Positions 1-7,969 are shown, counted from the stretch's first letter. The stretch: DNA of 23,188 bases from an uncultured Saprospiraceae bacterium (GCA_937942405.1 CALDEN010000302.1:1-23188); one strand, 5' to 3'. Notes: a model not told the origin generated them from the sequence alone. Translations and numbers: made by a program.

Positions 1-428
1 ATTAATGCAACGGTATATATCATCACGGAGGTAGCAAAACCTCTCGATATCTGAAAGACTATGCTTATCAGTATACGTGTGGAGGAGTCATATCTTTTTT
101 CTAGGAATTCATATACGCTGACTATACCCATTTTAAACATAGGAGGTATAAGGAAAACCATAAGGAACAACATAGCCAGCGGCACGGCAAATTCGTAAGT
201 AAGCCACATCATACCGCCTCCTTGCTTAAGGCCTACAAAAGCTGGAGCAGATATAAAACTAATAGCTGATAATTGTGTAGCTGCGGTACTTAGTGATAAT
301 GGAAACCAATGAAATGATCGCCCTCCAAGGAAATAGTCTTTACCTGTGGTCGCACCTTTAAATAGCCTACCCAAGAGTAAAAAACCAATTATGTAAGATA
401 TTATAACAGCATAATCTAGGTAATTCAT
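1..428 (-). CDS. Sodium:solute symporter (SSS family), N-terminal part
   Basis: This is the first ~142 residues of a sodium-coupled solute transporter; the rest lies beyond the left edge. Translation from the ATG at 428 gives an N-terminal membrane helix (MNYLDYAVIISYIIGFLLLG), the SSS hallmark GKDYFLGGRS, then an STAATQLSAISFISAPAFVG stretch typical of the family's first unwound sodium/substrate helix, followed by a third hydrophobic segment (residues ~75-95). The start overlaps the stop of the upstream glycoside hydrolase by four bases (ATGA), so the two are probably translationally coupled. By position it would carry the product released by the hydrolase, or the intact glycoside, across the inner membrane. 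The substrate cannot be read from this fragment. The SSS assignment is firm; specificity is inference. Confidence 0.9.
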   Translation of the reverse strand, partial: MNYLDYAVIISYIIGFLLLGRLFKGATTGKDYFLGGRSFHWFPLSLSTAATQLSAISFISAPAFVGLKQGGGMMWLTYEFAVPLAMLFLMVFLIPPMFKMGIVSVYEFLEKRYDSSTRILISIVFQISRGFATSVMIYTVAL

Positions 429-1729
429 TTCGCAGTATTTAGATGTATGTAGCTAGACGCTGTCCAGGAAAAATCTTTGCCACCGTAACCATGATCTATT
501 GTTTCTACAATAGCTTTTTGAGCTTCAAAGTATTCAAAAAAACCGAGTTTATGGATCAGCGTATTGAGGTCTGATTTTACGATTTCAGCTGTTTCAGTAA
601 AACCATAATTCTTCAGTCCTTGATGGATCATCCAGTTCATTTGCGGCCATATAGGTCCTCTCCAGTATCTCTTAGAATCGAAATGGGGGCTATCTACATC
701 AAAACTAGGACACAAATAATAACCTCTGGAATTCAGATCTGTTAAATATTTTTCCAGTTCTTTAGCTTTATTTTGATCAGGAATATTAGCGAATAAAGGA
801 ATAAGACCACCTATTTCTCGATGCAACATTTGTTTCTCATGACGGAGGTCATAACATACATAAGTGCTTAGTTCTTCGTTCCAAAATTTTTGATCGTAAT
901 TCGATCTACTTTGTTTTTGCCACTCTACTACTTGACCACTATCGAGATTTAAGTCTTTTGCTATTTCTATGAGACTATCATTGGATTTTATTAATATAGC
1001 ATTCATCATATTGTCCTGAATTAGGAAAGGACTTTCTTTGGCTATCTCTTTGCCATCATAGTTATATTTTTTACCTAGCTCTAGAAGGTATACATAACGA
1101 TCATATTGGTCTTGAGTTGGTCTCTCGTCCACATGAGCTATAGAGGTGTCTCGGCGTTTGTATGGAGGAATAGATCCTTCCTTTATTTTTATTTTGCCCA
1201 TAGACTCATCCCAGAGCGGGGAATTGTCTCGACCAGACTCCCATGGATGATAGATAAAGAAAAGACCTTCATGGTAAGGGTCACGGTACTTATATAGGAA
1301 GTTGTGGTATTTAATGAGCTTAGGGTATATCTGTTTGACAAAGTCTCGAACATCCGTGTTATCCCAATGATTTTGTAAAATATCTTTTAAAATAAATCCA
1401 AAAACAGCAGGTTGAGTTATTCCTGATGACTTTGGGGCTGATGGAGCTCCGACATTGACTTGACTATTCCAAAAATCGTAATTTGGAAAATAGGTTTTTT
1501 CGTTTTCACTATGAAAAAGAATGTGAGGTATCATCCCGTTTTCCCACTGACCAGAAAACATTTTGTCTATTTCTGACATAGAGAGTTTTACATCATAAGT
1601 AGACGTACCTAATGCAACAAAACCTGAATCCCACATCCACTGAAAAGGATACAGTTCGGATGTAGGAACGGTAAATCCATCTCTCCAATTATTTTGAATT
1701 ATTTCTTTGGCATTGTCTAATTGTCTCAC
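425..1729 (-). CDS. MGH1-like / GH63-type glycoside hydrolase
   Basis: This 434-residue protein has no signal peptide, so it probably works in the cytoplasm. It resembles the (alpha/alpha)6-barrel MGH1-like domain of GH63-related enzymes, which includes mannosylglycerate hydrolases and proteins often labelled glycogen-debranching. Visible marks are LYPFQWMWDSGF at residues 26-37, QWENGMIPHI at 61-70, ESGRDNSPLWD at 164-174 with Asp168 as the likely general acid, YWRGPIWPQMNW at 355-366, and a C-terminal FFEYFEA at 397-403 holding a candidate catalytic base (Glu399 or Glu402), followed by a glycine-rich loop and FSWTAS. The length fits single-domain mannosylglycerate-hydrolase-like enzymes. 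It lies between a TonB-dependent receptor and an SSS symporter, overlapping the symporter start by four bases. A small glycoside such as mannosyl- or glucosylglycerate is a plausible substrate, but this is inference. Confidence 0.8.
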   Translation of the reverse strand: MRQLDNAKEIIQNNWRDGFTVPTSELYPFQWMWDSGFVALGTSTYDVKLSMSEIDKMFSGQWENGMIPHILFHSENEKTYFPNYDFWNSQVNVGAPSAPKSSGITQPAVFGFILKDILQNHWDNTDVRDFVKQIYPKLIKYHNFLYKYRDPYHEGLFFIYHPWESGRDNSPLWDESMGKIKIKEGSIPPYKRRDTSIAHVDERPTQDQYDRYVYLLELGKKYNYDGKEIAKESPFLIQDNMMNAILIKSNDSLIEIAKDLNLDSGQVVEWQKQSRSNYDQKFWNEELSTYVCYDLRHEKQMLHREIGGLIPLFANIPDQNKAKELEKYLTDLNSRGYYLCPSFDVDSPHFDSKRYWRGPIWPQMNWMIHQGLKNYGFTETAEIVKSDLNTLIHKLGFFEYFEAQKAIVETIDHGYGGKDFSWTASSYIHLNTAK

Positions 1730-1755
1730 TAAGTAAATTTTACATTATTAAAAGT

Positions 1756-1786
1756 AGAAAGGAGAGTCAATGAAACTCTCCTTTCT
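1756..1786 (-). terminator. Perfect 12-bp hairpin between receptor and hydrolase genes
   Basis: The arms AGAAAGGAGAGT (1756-1767) and ACTCTCCTTTCT (1775-1786) are perfectly complementary around a 7-nt loop. The hairpin sits 23 nt past the stop of the TonB-dependent receptor and 26 nt before the hydrolase start. The T-run after the stem on the minus strand is poor (ACTTTTAAT), so it may be a partial terminator or an mRNA-stabilising end that keeps receptor transcript above hydrolase and symporter transcript. The structure is seen; the role is inferred. Confidence 0.6.
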
Positions 1787-1809
1787 TGGTAAATATGAAA
1801 AAACTATTT

Positions 1810-4395
1810 CTAAAAATTAAAAGTTGCTCTTACAAACAATCTTCTCGGAAGGATAGGTCTTCCTACAAAGAAGTTTCCACCAGCAGCTTGACTGTTACCT
1901 TGTCTCGGTGATCCTTCAGTTACTCCTGCAGCATCTGTTAGATTAAATACAGATACTCCTAGTCTTACGCTCTCATCACCTTCACCTAAATCAAAAGTAT
2001 ATCCAGCGTCTAGTCTTACAATATTGAATCCATCTAACTCAACAGAATTACTGTTGTTAGCAAATTTACTTCCTAGGAAGTTAGAGCTTAAATTAGCATC
2101 GAATTCACCGTTATCATAAGCTACTCCTACCATACCCATTACATTAGGTATTCTAGCGATTTTATTTCCAACTTGATCTTCATTTCCCTCTACTTCTGTA
2201 AACTCATGAGCTTGATAGGTAAAATTACCATAAGCATTAAGGTCACTAGTAATGCTGTAGTTAAGACTAGCTTCTAGACCTATAGTCTGCGTACTTTGTA
2301 ATTGAATAGACTCTGTAATGCCACCTGCACCATCATTTACGATATCCACATTTCTTCTGTCACTTAGTGCATTAAAAAATACTGCTGCTGTACCAGCAAG
2401 TTTGCCACTTGCATATTTGGCACCTACTTCACCTTGTATTACTGTCTCCGTTTCATATGACTGAGGTGCTCCTCCTGCAAATTTGAGAGATCTTAGTTGA
2501 GGGAAAAAATAGCCTCTACTACCATTTGCATAAAGATTGACCTCAGAATTAAGTTTATATAATCCTCCGATTACAAATGCAACATCTGTAGCTTCTACGA
2601 TTCCTTTATTGAAATTATTTGATCCAACTCCATTTTCTAGACTTACATTTCCGATTGCTTTTTCCCATCTTAAACCTACATCTAAATTGAATTTTTCCCA
2701 TTTGATTTCATCAGCAATATATCCAGCGATTTTTGTGCTCTGTAGCGTCTTGTTAGATGTTTGTCTACCAGACCCATTAACATAACCACTAGCTGAGTGG
2801 GATACATCGTTTCCTAAAGTATCCTGATATGATACGGTTACCGCTCTAGGCGAATTAGAAAAATCTCCTAATACATTATGAATCCAGTTGTTGTCTAAAG
2901 CTTTTGTGTTAGACATAAATGTTCCGATAGTAAAGTTGTGATTGTCAAAGGTCTTAGTCAAATTAACCTCACCTACCAGCTCTTCCATATCTCTTTGTCT
3001 GTCTAAAACCCGATTTTCAAACAACAAATCACTTCCTGCTAATGCAGCACCATTATCAGCATACGTGAATGATGCTCCAGAGAATCCTCTGTCTTCAGAA
3101 TAGCTGGCTTGTGTCTCAGGAGTATTGTGCGTACCATCACCATCTAAGAATAAGTTGAACCAGTGATCGTAAGAAGCAGCTTTAGTCTTTGCAGATAATC
3201 TCCAGTCGTTTCCGAATGAATGATTTAGTTCCGCCATAACAAACTGTCCATTAGTAGTTACACCATCTCCGATCGGAGATTTAAATCTTCCGAAAGGAGT
3301 ATCGAAAGAATAGTCTTTGAGCTGACTAGATAACATTGTATAGATCTCTTCGCCATCATTACCGATCGGTCTGACAGCAGCATCTCCTGAGTTATCTAAT
3401 GGATAAGGGAGGTAGAACTGCACATTGTCGTCTATCTTTTGCATGCTCAGTACCAGAGAGCTATTTCCGTTGTTAAATAACTTCTTTACATTTCCTCTTA
3501 ACTGATACCCTCTAGTCGGTAGCCCTGTTTCTAGAGGTCCTTCGTCATATCTATAAAATCCAGAAACGGCGTAGTATAAACCATCTGCAAGTTTACCTGC
3601 AGATAAGAAATCGGTTTTGACACGACCTCCTTCTGCCCATTCTAACTGTACAGTATTGACAGGAGTATCAGATCCGCGTATGCTTTGATAATTCACGATA
3701 CCTGCGACACTACCAGCACCTTGAAGGGTTGCAGAGCCACCTCTCACAAACTCTAAGCTTCTGAGACCGATGTCATTTCTAAAATACACATCATGTGCAG
3801 ATGAGTTAAGACCGAATGTACTCAAGACTGGCATTCCATCGATATTAAGTGGAGTAAATGCATACTGTCCACCAGATGGAAATCCTCTTACAAATAAATT
3901 AGTAGCGACCTCACCACCACCACCTTCTGCAGTGATACCTGGTACGGTACGTAGGATATCTGCTTGTGAGTTAGCAGTTAGTCTTGATAATTGTTTGCCG
4001 CTGAGTACGCTCAAGGACATTGGAGAATCTTTTTGTGTTCGACCGGTAAATGTACCAGTGACTACAACCTCGTCCAATGCCATTAGGTCTTCAGACATGG
4101 TAATTACACCTAGATCTTGGTTTCCACCTGAGAGGCTTACCATCTGTGTGCTATATCCGATATAGCTGATTTTTAGAGTTCCTCCTCCATCAGGAACACT
4201 TATGCTATACTTTCCATCGATATCCGTGATCGTTCCACTAGATGTTCCATCTAGCATTACACTTGCACCGATTACCGCTGTACCATCTGCGTTTATTACA
4301 GTACCCGATACTGTGTTTTGTGCCATGATGCCTGTCGTAAGTACGAATAAACCTACCACCGATAACAAAAATTTTAAATAGTTTGATTTTTTCAT
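1810..4395 (-). CDS. TonB-dependent outer-membrane receptor with carboxypeptidase-regulatory-like domain
   Basis: This 861-residue outer-membrane active transporter draws energy from TonB-ExbBD. Residues 1-25 are a signal peptide ending at a MAQ cleavage site. Residues ~27-105 form a carboxypeptidase-D-regulatory-like beta-sandwich (VSGTVINADGTAVIGASVML, then GKYSISVP). A DEVVVTG TonB box follows near residues 108-114, then the plug (ILRTVPGI, FVRGF, LEFVRGGSATLQGAGSVAGIVNY), then a 22-strand-type barrel ending in the terminal Phe of FVRATFNF. The length fits FecA/CirA-like receptors rather than the ~1000-residue SusC type, and no SusD gene follows, so a small ligand is likely. It is first in the minus-strand unit with the hydrolase and symporter and diverges from an AraC-type regulator, which argues for glycoside uptake; a siderophore role is the main alternative. 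Confidence 0.93.
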   Translation of the reverse strand: MKKSNYLKFLLSVVGLFVLTTGIMAQNTVSGTVINADGTAVIGASVMLDGTSSGTITDIDGKYSISVPDGGGTLKISYIGYSTQMVSLSGGNQDLGVITMSEDLMALDEVVVTGTFTGRTQKDSPMSLSVLSGKQLSRLTANSQADILRTVPGITAEGGGGEVATNLFVRGFPSGGQYAFTPLNIDGMPVLSTFGLNSSAHDVYFRNDIGLRSLEFVRGGSATLQGAGSVAGIVNYQSIRGSDTPVNTVQLEWAEGGRVKTDFLSAGKLADGLYYAVSGFYRYDEGPLETGLPTRGYQLRGNVKKLFNNGNSSLVLSMQKIDDNVQFYLPYPLDNSGDAAVRPIGNDGEEIYTMLSSQLKDYSFDTPFGRFKSPIGDGVTTNGQFVMAELNHSFGNDWRLSAKTKAASYDHWFNLFLDGDGTHNTPETQASYSEDRGFSGASFTYADNGAALAGSDLLFENRVLDRQRDMEELVGEVNLTKTFDNHNFTIGTFMSNTKALDNNWIHNVLGDFSNSPRAVTVSYQDTLGNDVSHSASGYVNGSGRQTSNKTLQSTKIAGYIADEIKWEKFNLDVGLRWEKAIGNVSLENGVGSNNFNKGIVEATDVAFVIGGLYKLNSEVNLYANGSRGYFFPQLRSLKFAGGAPQSYETETVIQGEVGAKYASGKLAGTAAVFFNALSDRRNVDIVNDGAGGITESIQLQSTQTIGLEASLNYSITSDLNAYGNFTYQAHEFTEVEGNEDQVGNKIARIPNVMGMVGVAYDNGEFDANLSSNFLGSKFANNSNSVELDGFNIVRLDAGYTFDLGEGDESVRLGVSVFNLTDAAGVTEGSPRQGNSQAAGGNFFVGRPILPRRLFVRATFNF

Positions 4396-4484
4396 AGATT
4401 AGTTTTGTAAATAATTAATTCAAAAGTTTTTAATTGGGCTAATGCCAACATTACAATTTTAGAGTTAAACTGACAGAAAATTAA

Positions 4485-4518
4485 ATAGAAAACTATATCA
4501 TAGTGATACAAAACTATA
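4485..4518. promoter_or_regulatory. Candidate AraC-type operator: two 13-nt direct repeats, 21-bp phase
   Basis: ATAGAAAACTATA (4485-4497) and ATACAAAACTATA (4506-4518) differ at one base and start 21 bp apart, two helical turns. That is the arrangement AraC/XylS-family dimers commonly bind. The second copy covers the -7 box of the receptor promoter, and an inverted repeat ACTAT-ATC-ATAGT (4492-4504) links the copies. The site lies between the regulator and the receptor it probably controls. Overlap with the -7 box suggests repression or a switch when ligand is absent. The repeats are seen; the binding is inferred. Confidence 0.5.
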
Positions 4519-4539
4519 AATTGTGCAATTTTAAAACAA
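4509..4539 (-). promoter_or_regulatory. Bacteroidota-type promoter of the TonB-dependent receptor
   Basis: On the minus strand a TAGTTTTG box (4516-4509) fits the Bacteroidota -7 consensus TAnnTTTG, and a TTG (4539-4537, within ATTG) lies 20 nt upstream, matching the -33 element and its usual spacing. Transcription would begin near 4502 and leave a leader of about 105 nt before the receptor start. The -33 element abuts the start codon of the divergent regulator. Confidence 0.6.
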
Positions 4540-4540
4540 T

Positions 4541-5404
4541 ATGAAACCCGAATTAGAAAAAATTGAACGTAGATCTTCAACTTCTTTTATTGCGAAAATC
4601 GTAAAAAGAGAAAACCGACCTATGCTTTCCAAAGCATGGCATTATCATCCAGAAATAGAGATATGCTATACGTTAAAGAGTAAAGGAAGACGTTATGTGG
4701 GAAATAATATTTCAGATTATAAAGAAATGGATCTTGTAATTCTAGGGTCTAACCTTCCACATGGTTTTACTACTCCAGATAGATGCGAACAGTATGTTAT
4801 ACAGTTTAATGAAGATTTTCTAGGACAAGGATTTTTTAAATCTGCAGAATTTAAAACAGTAAAATCTTTACTAGATCGTTCTAAGCAGGGATGCGTTCTG
4901 AATGGGATGGAACTAGAGGAAGCTGATTATCGAATTAAAAAGATTTTTGAAGAAAATCAATCTGATCTATCAAGGTTAATTCACTTAATAGAGTTTTTAG
5001 ATTTTTTGGCTCGCAGTAAAAACTTAAAATTAATATGTTCTGAAAATTATACTACTCATTTAAATGCGTCAAAGCTCAATAGTATTAAAGCCATTTTTGA
5101 TTTTGTTGAGAATAACTATCAAAAAGATATAGGTATTAAAGATGCATGTAAAGTGGTAAATCTTACTGAATCAGCTTTTTATAAATTCATAAAGAGACAT
5201 ACCAATAAAAAGTTTACTACGATTCTTAACGAATACAGAATTGATCATGCATATAAATTACTAGCGAGTAGTAGTACTCCTATTTCTCAGGTGGCTTATA
5301 TAAGTGGATATAATAATTTTTCTCATTTTAATCGTGTTTTTAAGCAAACCTATAAAATGACTCCACGTGAGTTTAGAAAGCAAAATCAATTTGGTAAAGA
5401 CTAA
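4541..5404 (+). CDS. AraC-family transcriptional regulator
   Basis: This is a 287-residue cytoplasmic regulator. The N-terminal half (~residues 1-150) looks like a cupin sensor domain: WHYHPEIEICYTLKSKGRRYVGN at about 33-55 and an SNLPHGF segment at 70-76 give the histidines and glycines usual in AraC_binding domains. The C-terminal ~100 residues are a double helix-turn-helix domain: DIGIKDACKVVNLTESAFYK, then the family signature region ISQVAYISGYNNFSHFNRVFK followed by MTPREFR. The ATG directly abuts the divergent receptor promoter. Its position points to control of the receptor-hydrolase-symporter unit in response to a sugar-like ligand. The family is certain; the ligand is unknown. Confidence 0.93.
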   Translation: MKPELEKIERRSSTSFIAKIVKRENRPMLSKAWHYHPEIEICYTLKSKGRRYVGNNISDYKEMDLVILGSNLPHGFTTPDRCEQYVIQFNEDFLGQGFFKSAEFKTVKSLLDRSKQGCVLNGMELEEADYRIKKIFEENQSDLSRLIHLIEFLDFLARSKNLKLICSENYTTHLNASKLNSIKAIFDFVENNYQKDIGIKDACKVVNLTESAFYKFIKRHTNKKFTTILNEYRIDHAYKLLASSSTPISQVAYISGYNNFSHFNRVFKQTYKMTPREFRKQNQFGKD

Positions 5405-5406
5405 CC

Positions 5407-5497
5407 ACCCTAACTAAACAACTTCCTCCACCCAAATATCACGATAGCCAGCATGGCTAGGAATCCAAAGAAAAACGATCGAGTTGTAAGGAAAGTG
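5407..5497. repeat. Direct repeat copy A, flanking the toxin-antitoxin pair
   Basis: This stretch repeats 6202-6292 in the same orientation at an offset of 795 bp. Positions 5407-5476 match copy B with a single mismatch; the next ~14 nt diverge, then a short match (GAAAGTG) closes the block. It begins two bases past the stop codon of the AraC-family gene. With copy B it brackets the DUF433/DUF5615 pair. Confidence 0.9.
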
Positions 5498-5511
5498 TCT
5501 GGTAGATATTG
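5410..5511 (-). pseudogene. Displaced C-terminal fragment of the small membrane protein gene
   Basis: Read on the minus strand, this encodes an in-frame copy of the last ~27 residues of the neighbouring membrane protein, ending FFFGFLAMLAIVIFGWRKLFS and the same stop. Upstream it reads QYLPDTFLTTRS, where the intact gene has ITFLPAQW, and is closed by an in-frame TAG at 5512-5514. There is no start codon in frame, so it is not an independent gene. It is either the original 3' end displaced by an insertion or the remnant of a tandem duplicate. Confidence 0.75.
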
Positions 5512-5563
5512 CTAGTCATTTTACCATCAGTGAGTAATACTTTTTCTTTACTGCTAGATAGAC

Positions 5564-5905
5564 TTATAATATTTCTAAACAGGCCCACTCGGCTTTGTTT
5601 GAGTCGGATAAAAATTCATTAATTATATCTTCTTTTAATAGTAGCTTTTGAGCAATGGATTGAGTAGAAGTATTCCCTATTTTGAGCCAAATAATTTTAG
5701 GGGGGTGTCCTTTTAGATAAGCGATATCACAAAAATCAGAATCAAAAGTTACAATGGAGTAACCATGTTTTTTGGCGTAATGCCAAATTTCTAAATCTTT
5801 TCTTCCTTCAAGTTGAACTTGATTTAAATGTTTAGACGACTTGTATAAATCAGGCAATAGTTTCAGAACCCGAAAGGAAATATTTTGATCAAACAATAAT
5901 TTCAA
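5564..5905 (-). CDS. DUF5615 PIN-like toxin
   Basis: This 113-residue protein belongs to the DUF5615 PIN-like family, predicted metal-dependent ribonucleases paired with DUF433 antitoxins. Expected acidic positions are present: MKLLFDQNIS at the N-terminus (Asp6), the GRKDLEIWHYAKKHGYSIVT block around residues 34-53, then FDSDFCDIA (Asp55, Asp57). The PPKIIWLKIGN segment at ~69-79 is typical of the family. The start is a TTG that overlaps the antitoxin stop by four bases (TTGA), so translation is probably coupled to the antitoxin and kept low. No frameshift is visible and the length is normal. RNA cleavage is inferred from the family. Confidence 0.88.
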   Translation of the reverse strand: MKLLFDQNISFRVLKLLPDLYKSSKHLNQVQLEGRKDLEIWHYAKKHGYSIVTFDSDFCDIAYLKGHPPKIIWLKIGNTSTQSIAQKLLLKEDIINEFLSDSNKAEWACLEIL

Positions 5906-6123
5906 AGGACAACTCTTGTTCTAGCCTCTTTATTGGCCGCATATTTTAGACAGGCATGAATACTCTCAAGTGAAAGTTCTGGGAAATCAAATAATATCTC
6001 ATCGATCGACATATTACTAGCTAGCCAATTGAGCACATCAGAGACAGAGATTCTCGTATTTTTTAATGTGGGTTGACCAAATCTTATTTCCGGATTTATT
6101 TCTATGTATTCTGAAAAGTCCAT
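5902..6123 (-). CDS. DUF433 antitoxin
   Basis: This is a 73-residue protein of the DUF433 family, the usual partner of DUF5615 toxins. The pattern NPEIRFGQPTLKNTRISVSDVLNWLASNMSIDEI matches the family's short strand followed by a winged or homeodomain-like helix-turn-helix (residues ~10-45), and LSLESIHACLKYAA near the C-terminus is the second conserved helix. It precedes the toxin and overlaps it by four bases, the normal order for such pairs. It probably neutralises the toxin and represses its own promoter; no clear operator is visible in the 80 nt upstream. Confidence 0.88.
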   Translation of the reverse strand: MDFSEYIEINPEIRFGQPTLKNTRISVSDVLNWLASNMSIDEILFDFPELSLESIHACLKYAANKEARTRVVL

Positions 6124-6201
6124 ATCCCAAATTTAAGATATTATTATTTAAGAGTTTATAAATTAAGCCCTAGTGAGATAGTATAAACTTGTATGTAATT
6201 A

Positions 6202-6292
6202 ACCCTAACTAAACAACTTCCTCCACCCAAATATCACGATAGCCAGCATGGCTAGAAATCCAAAGAAAAACCACTGAGCAGGTAAGAAAGTG
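6202..6292. repeat. Direct repeat copy B, at the 3' end of the membrane protein gene
   Basis: This copy contains the last ~29 codons and stop of the intact small membrane protein gene. It matches copy A (5407-5497), near-identical over the first 70 nt. Being the copy joined to the intact gene, it restores the reading frame, as happens when an element integrates into the 3' end of a gene and supplies a replacement end. Confidence 0.9.
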
Positions 6293-6708
6293 ATTGCGAT
6301 GATGTGCGTCTTTTCCAGTACCCACATAAATGCCATCATTGCTACGAGTATCATCACTAGTCCAGATAGCTTTCCGAAACCTGGGATGTCCTCAAAGCAG
6401 GTGTTTTTCCGAACGAGGAAAAGTGTGATAAACATCGATACGACTGGTAAGATCTGCGTATAGACGTTGGTATCAAATACACTTTGTTTCTCAAATAAGA
6501 AGAGGTATACGTTCAACGTAATCGCAAAGATTCCAGGAATCGTTACGAGAAATACGAGTATAGAGTAGAAGAAAGTCCATGGAGGCAGATCTCCTTCTCC
6601 TTCGCCGAATATGCTCGCTAAGTATGCGACAATAGGGATGGCGATAAAGTAGCATACTACCCAGTAAGGATTATTACCGATAGCCTGAAAAACATCGCCT
6701 AGTGTCAT
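6205..6708 (-). CDS. Small integral membrane protein, function unknown
   Basis: This 167-residue protein is mostly hydrophobic, with about five membrane-spanning segments near residues 15-35, 44-68, 84-100, 112-130 and 135-163, and a short basic C-terminus (GWRKLFS). The loops hold an acidic patch (EGEGD) and FEDIPGFGKLSG. I do not recognise a named family. It starts 22 nt after the odhB stop and is probably cotranscribed with it, which does not show a functional link. Its 3' end is duplicated on the far side of the toxin-antitoxin pair. It is very likely a real gene, as the downstream duplicate keeps the same frame. Confidence 0.75.
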   Translation of the reverse strand: MTLGDVFQAIGNNPYWVVCYFIAIPIVAYLASIFGEGEGDLPPWTFFYSILVFLVTIPGIFAITLNVYLFLFEKQSVFDTNVYTQILPVVSMFITLFLVRKNTCFEDIPGFGKLSGLVMILVAMMAFMWVLEKTHIIAITFLPAQWFFFGFLAMLAIVIFGWRKLFS

Positions 6709-6730
6709 ATTTGTAATTGTATGTTAGTGA

Positions 6731-7969
6731 TTATACACCCATAAATAATCTGATCGGATCCTCTAATTGTTCTTTGACACGTACGAGGAATCGTACAGAG
6801 GTGCTACCGTCGATCACTCTATGATCATAGGACATGGCTAGATACATCATCGGTCTGATCTTTACCTCTCCATTTACATTTACGGGACGCTCCTGTATCG
6901 TATGCATTCCGAGGATTGCAGACTGTGGTCGGTTAAGGATCGGCGTACTCATCATCGAACCGAAGACTCCACCATTGGTAATGGTAAAGGTTCCTCCCTT
7001 CATCTCATCTAGGGTCAGACTCCCATTACGGGCTTTACCTGCGAGTTCTTTTATTTTAAATTCGATATCATGGAGCATTAATGACTCACAGTTATGTACC
7101 GGAGGCACTACGAGTCCAGTCTCCGTAGAGATGGCGATCGAGATATCTGTATAGTCGTGGTAGATAAACTCATTAGTCTGCTCATCCATAATGCAGTTTA
7201 CATCTGGAAACTCCAGTAGAGCGTTAGAGCAGGCTTTGGTAAATAAAGACATGAAACCGAGTTTTACTCCATATTTAGCGACAAACTCTTCCTGGTATTT
7301 TTTTCTTAATACTTTTATTTCTGTCAGATCCACTTCGTTAAATGTGGTCAGCATTGCAGAGTTATTCTTTGCGGCAACTAGACGAGTAGCGATAGTCCTA
7401 CGCATACGACTCATTTTCTTTCGGCTAGAGCCTCTACTAAATGATCCTGCATTAGTCGGTACGTAAGTAGCTACTTTTTCTTTGCTAGGGGCTTTAGCAG
7501 CAGGTGCTGGATTGGCCGCAGCTTTTTGAGCATCTTCTTTTGTGATTCTGCCTCCTCTTCCTGTTCCTTGTACGGTAGATGAGTCTACACCTGCTTCTCG
7601 CATGATCTTGCCTGCGGCAGGGGATGGATGTCCACTTGCATGAGATGTAGTAGTCTGCGGAGCTGTAGCAGGAGCAGCAGTTTCTGCTTTTGCTACAGGA
7701 GCTGCTGGTGTACTGGCAGCTGGTGCCGCTACACTGGTATCTATTTTTGCCACTAGAGCACCGATTTCTAGATCATCGCCTTCTGCTGCGACATAGATTA
7801 ATTTTCCGGCTACCTCTGCTGGAAACTCTAATGTGGCTTTGTCAGATTCAAATTCACAGATCGGTTCGTCGATATTTACATACTCTCCATCTTCTTTTAA
7901 CCATTGTGATAAAGTTACTTCTGTAATAGATTCACCTATAGTAGGTACTTTCATTTCGACGATGCTCAT
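6731..7969 (-). CDS. odhB: 2-oxoglutarate dehydrogenase E2, dihydrolipoyllysine succinyltransferase
   Basis: This is the 412-residue E2 core of the 2-oxoglutarate dehydrogenase complex, which moves the succinyl group from E1 to CoA in the TCA cycle. The lipoyl domain (residues 1-77) carries the swinging-arm lysine in ESDKATLEF (Lys44). An Ala/Pro-rich linker follows (~80-112), then the peripheral subunit-binding domain ([14 protein letters not shown]... [13 protein letters not shown], ~116-147), a second linker, and the catalytic domain (~180-412) with SYDHRVIDG holding His383 and Asp387. The [11 protein letters not shown] start and single lipoyl domain favour succinyltransferase over pyruvate dehydrogenase E2. 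The E1 gene, often adjacent, is not in this window: the upstream neighbour is a divergent DUF5916 gene. Confidence 0.93.
   Translation of the reverse strand: MSIVEMKVPTIGESITEVTLSQWLKEDGEYVNIDEPICEFESDKATLEFPAEVAGKLIYVAAEGDDLEIGALVAKIDTSVAAPAASTPAAPVAKAETAAPATAPQTTTSHASGHPSPAAGKIMREAGVDSSTVQGTGRGGRITKEDAQKAAANPAPAAKAPSKEKVATYVPTNAGSFSRGSSRKKMSRMRRTIATRLVAAKNNSAMLTTFNEVDLTEIKVLRKKYQEEFVAKYGVKLGFMSLFTKACSNALLEFPDVNCIMDEQTNEFIYHDYTDISIAISTETGLVVPPVHNCESLMLHDIEFKIKELAGKARNGSLTLDEMKGGTFTITNGGVFGSMMSTPILNRPQSAILGMHTIQERPVNVNGEVKIRPMMYLAMSYDHRVIDGSTSVRFLVRVKEQLEDPIRLFMGV

Noticed and set aside
1810..4395. SusC-type polysaccharide utilisation locus
   Set aside because: The receptor is shorter than typical SusC, no SusD gene is adjacent, and the hydrolase lacks a signal peptide.
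4392..4580. 62-codon minus-strand ORF across the receptor-regulator gap
   Set aside because: It overlaps the receptor promoter, the operator repeats and the regulator start, has low-complexity hydrophobic content and resembles no family.
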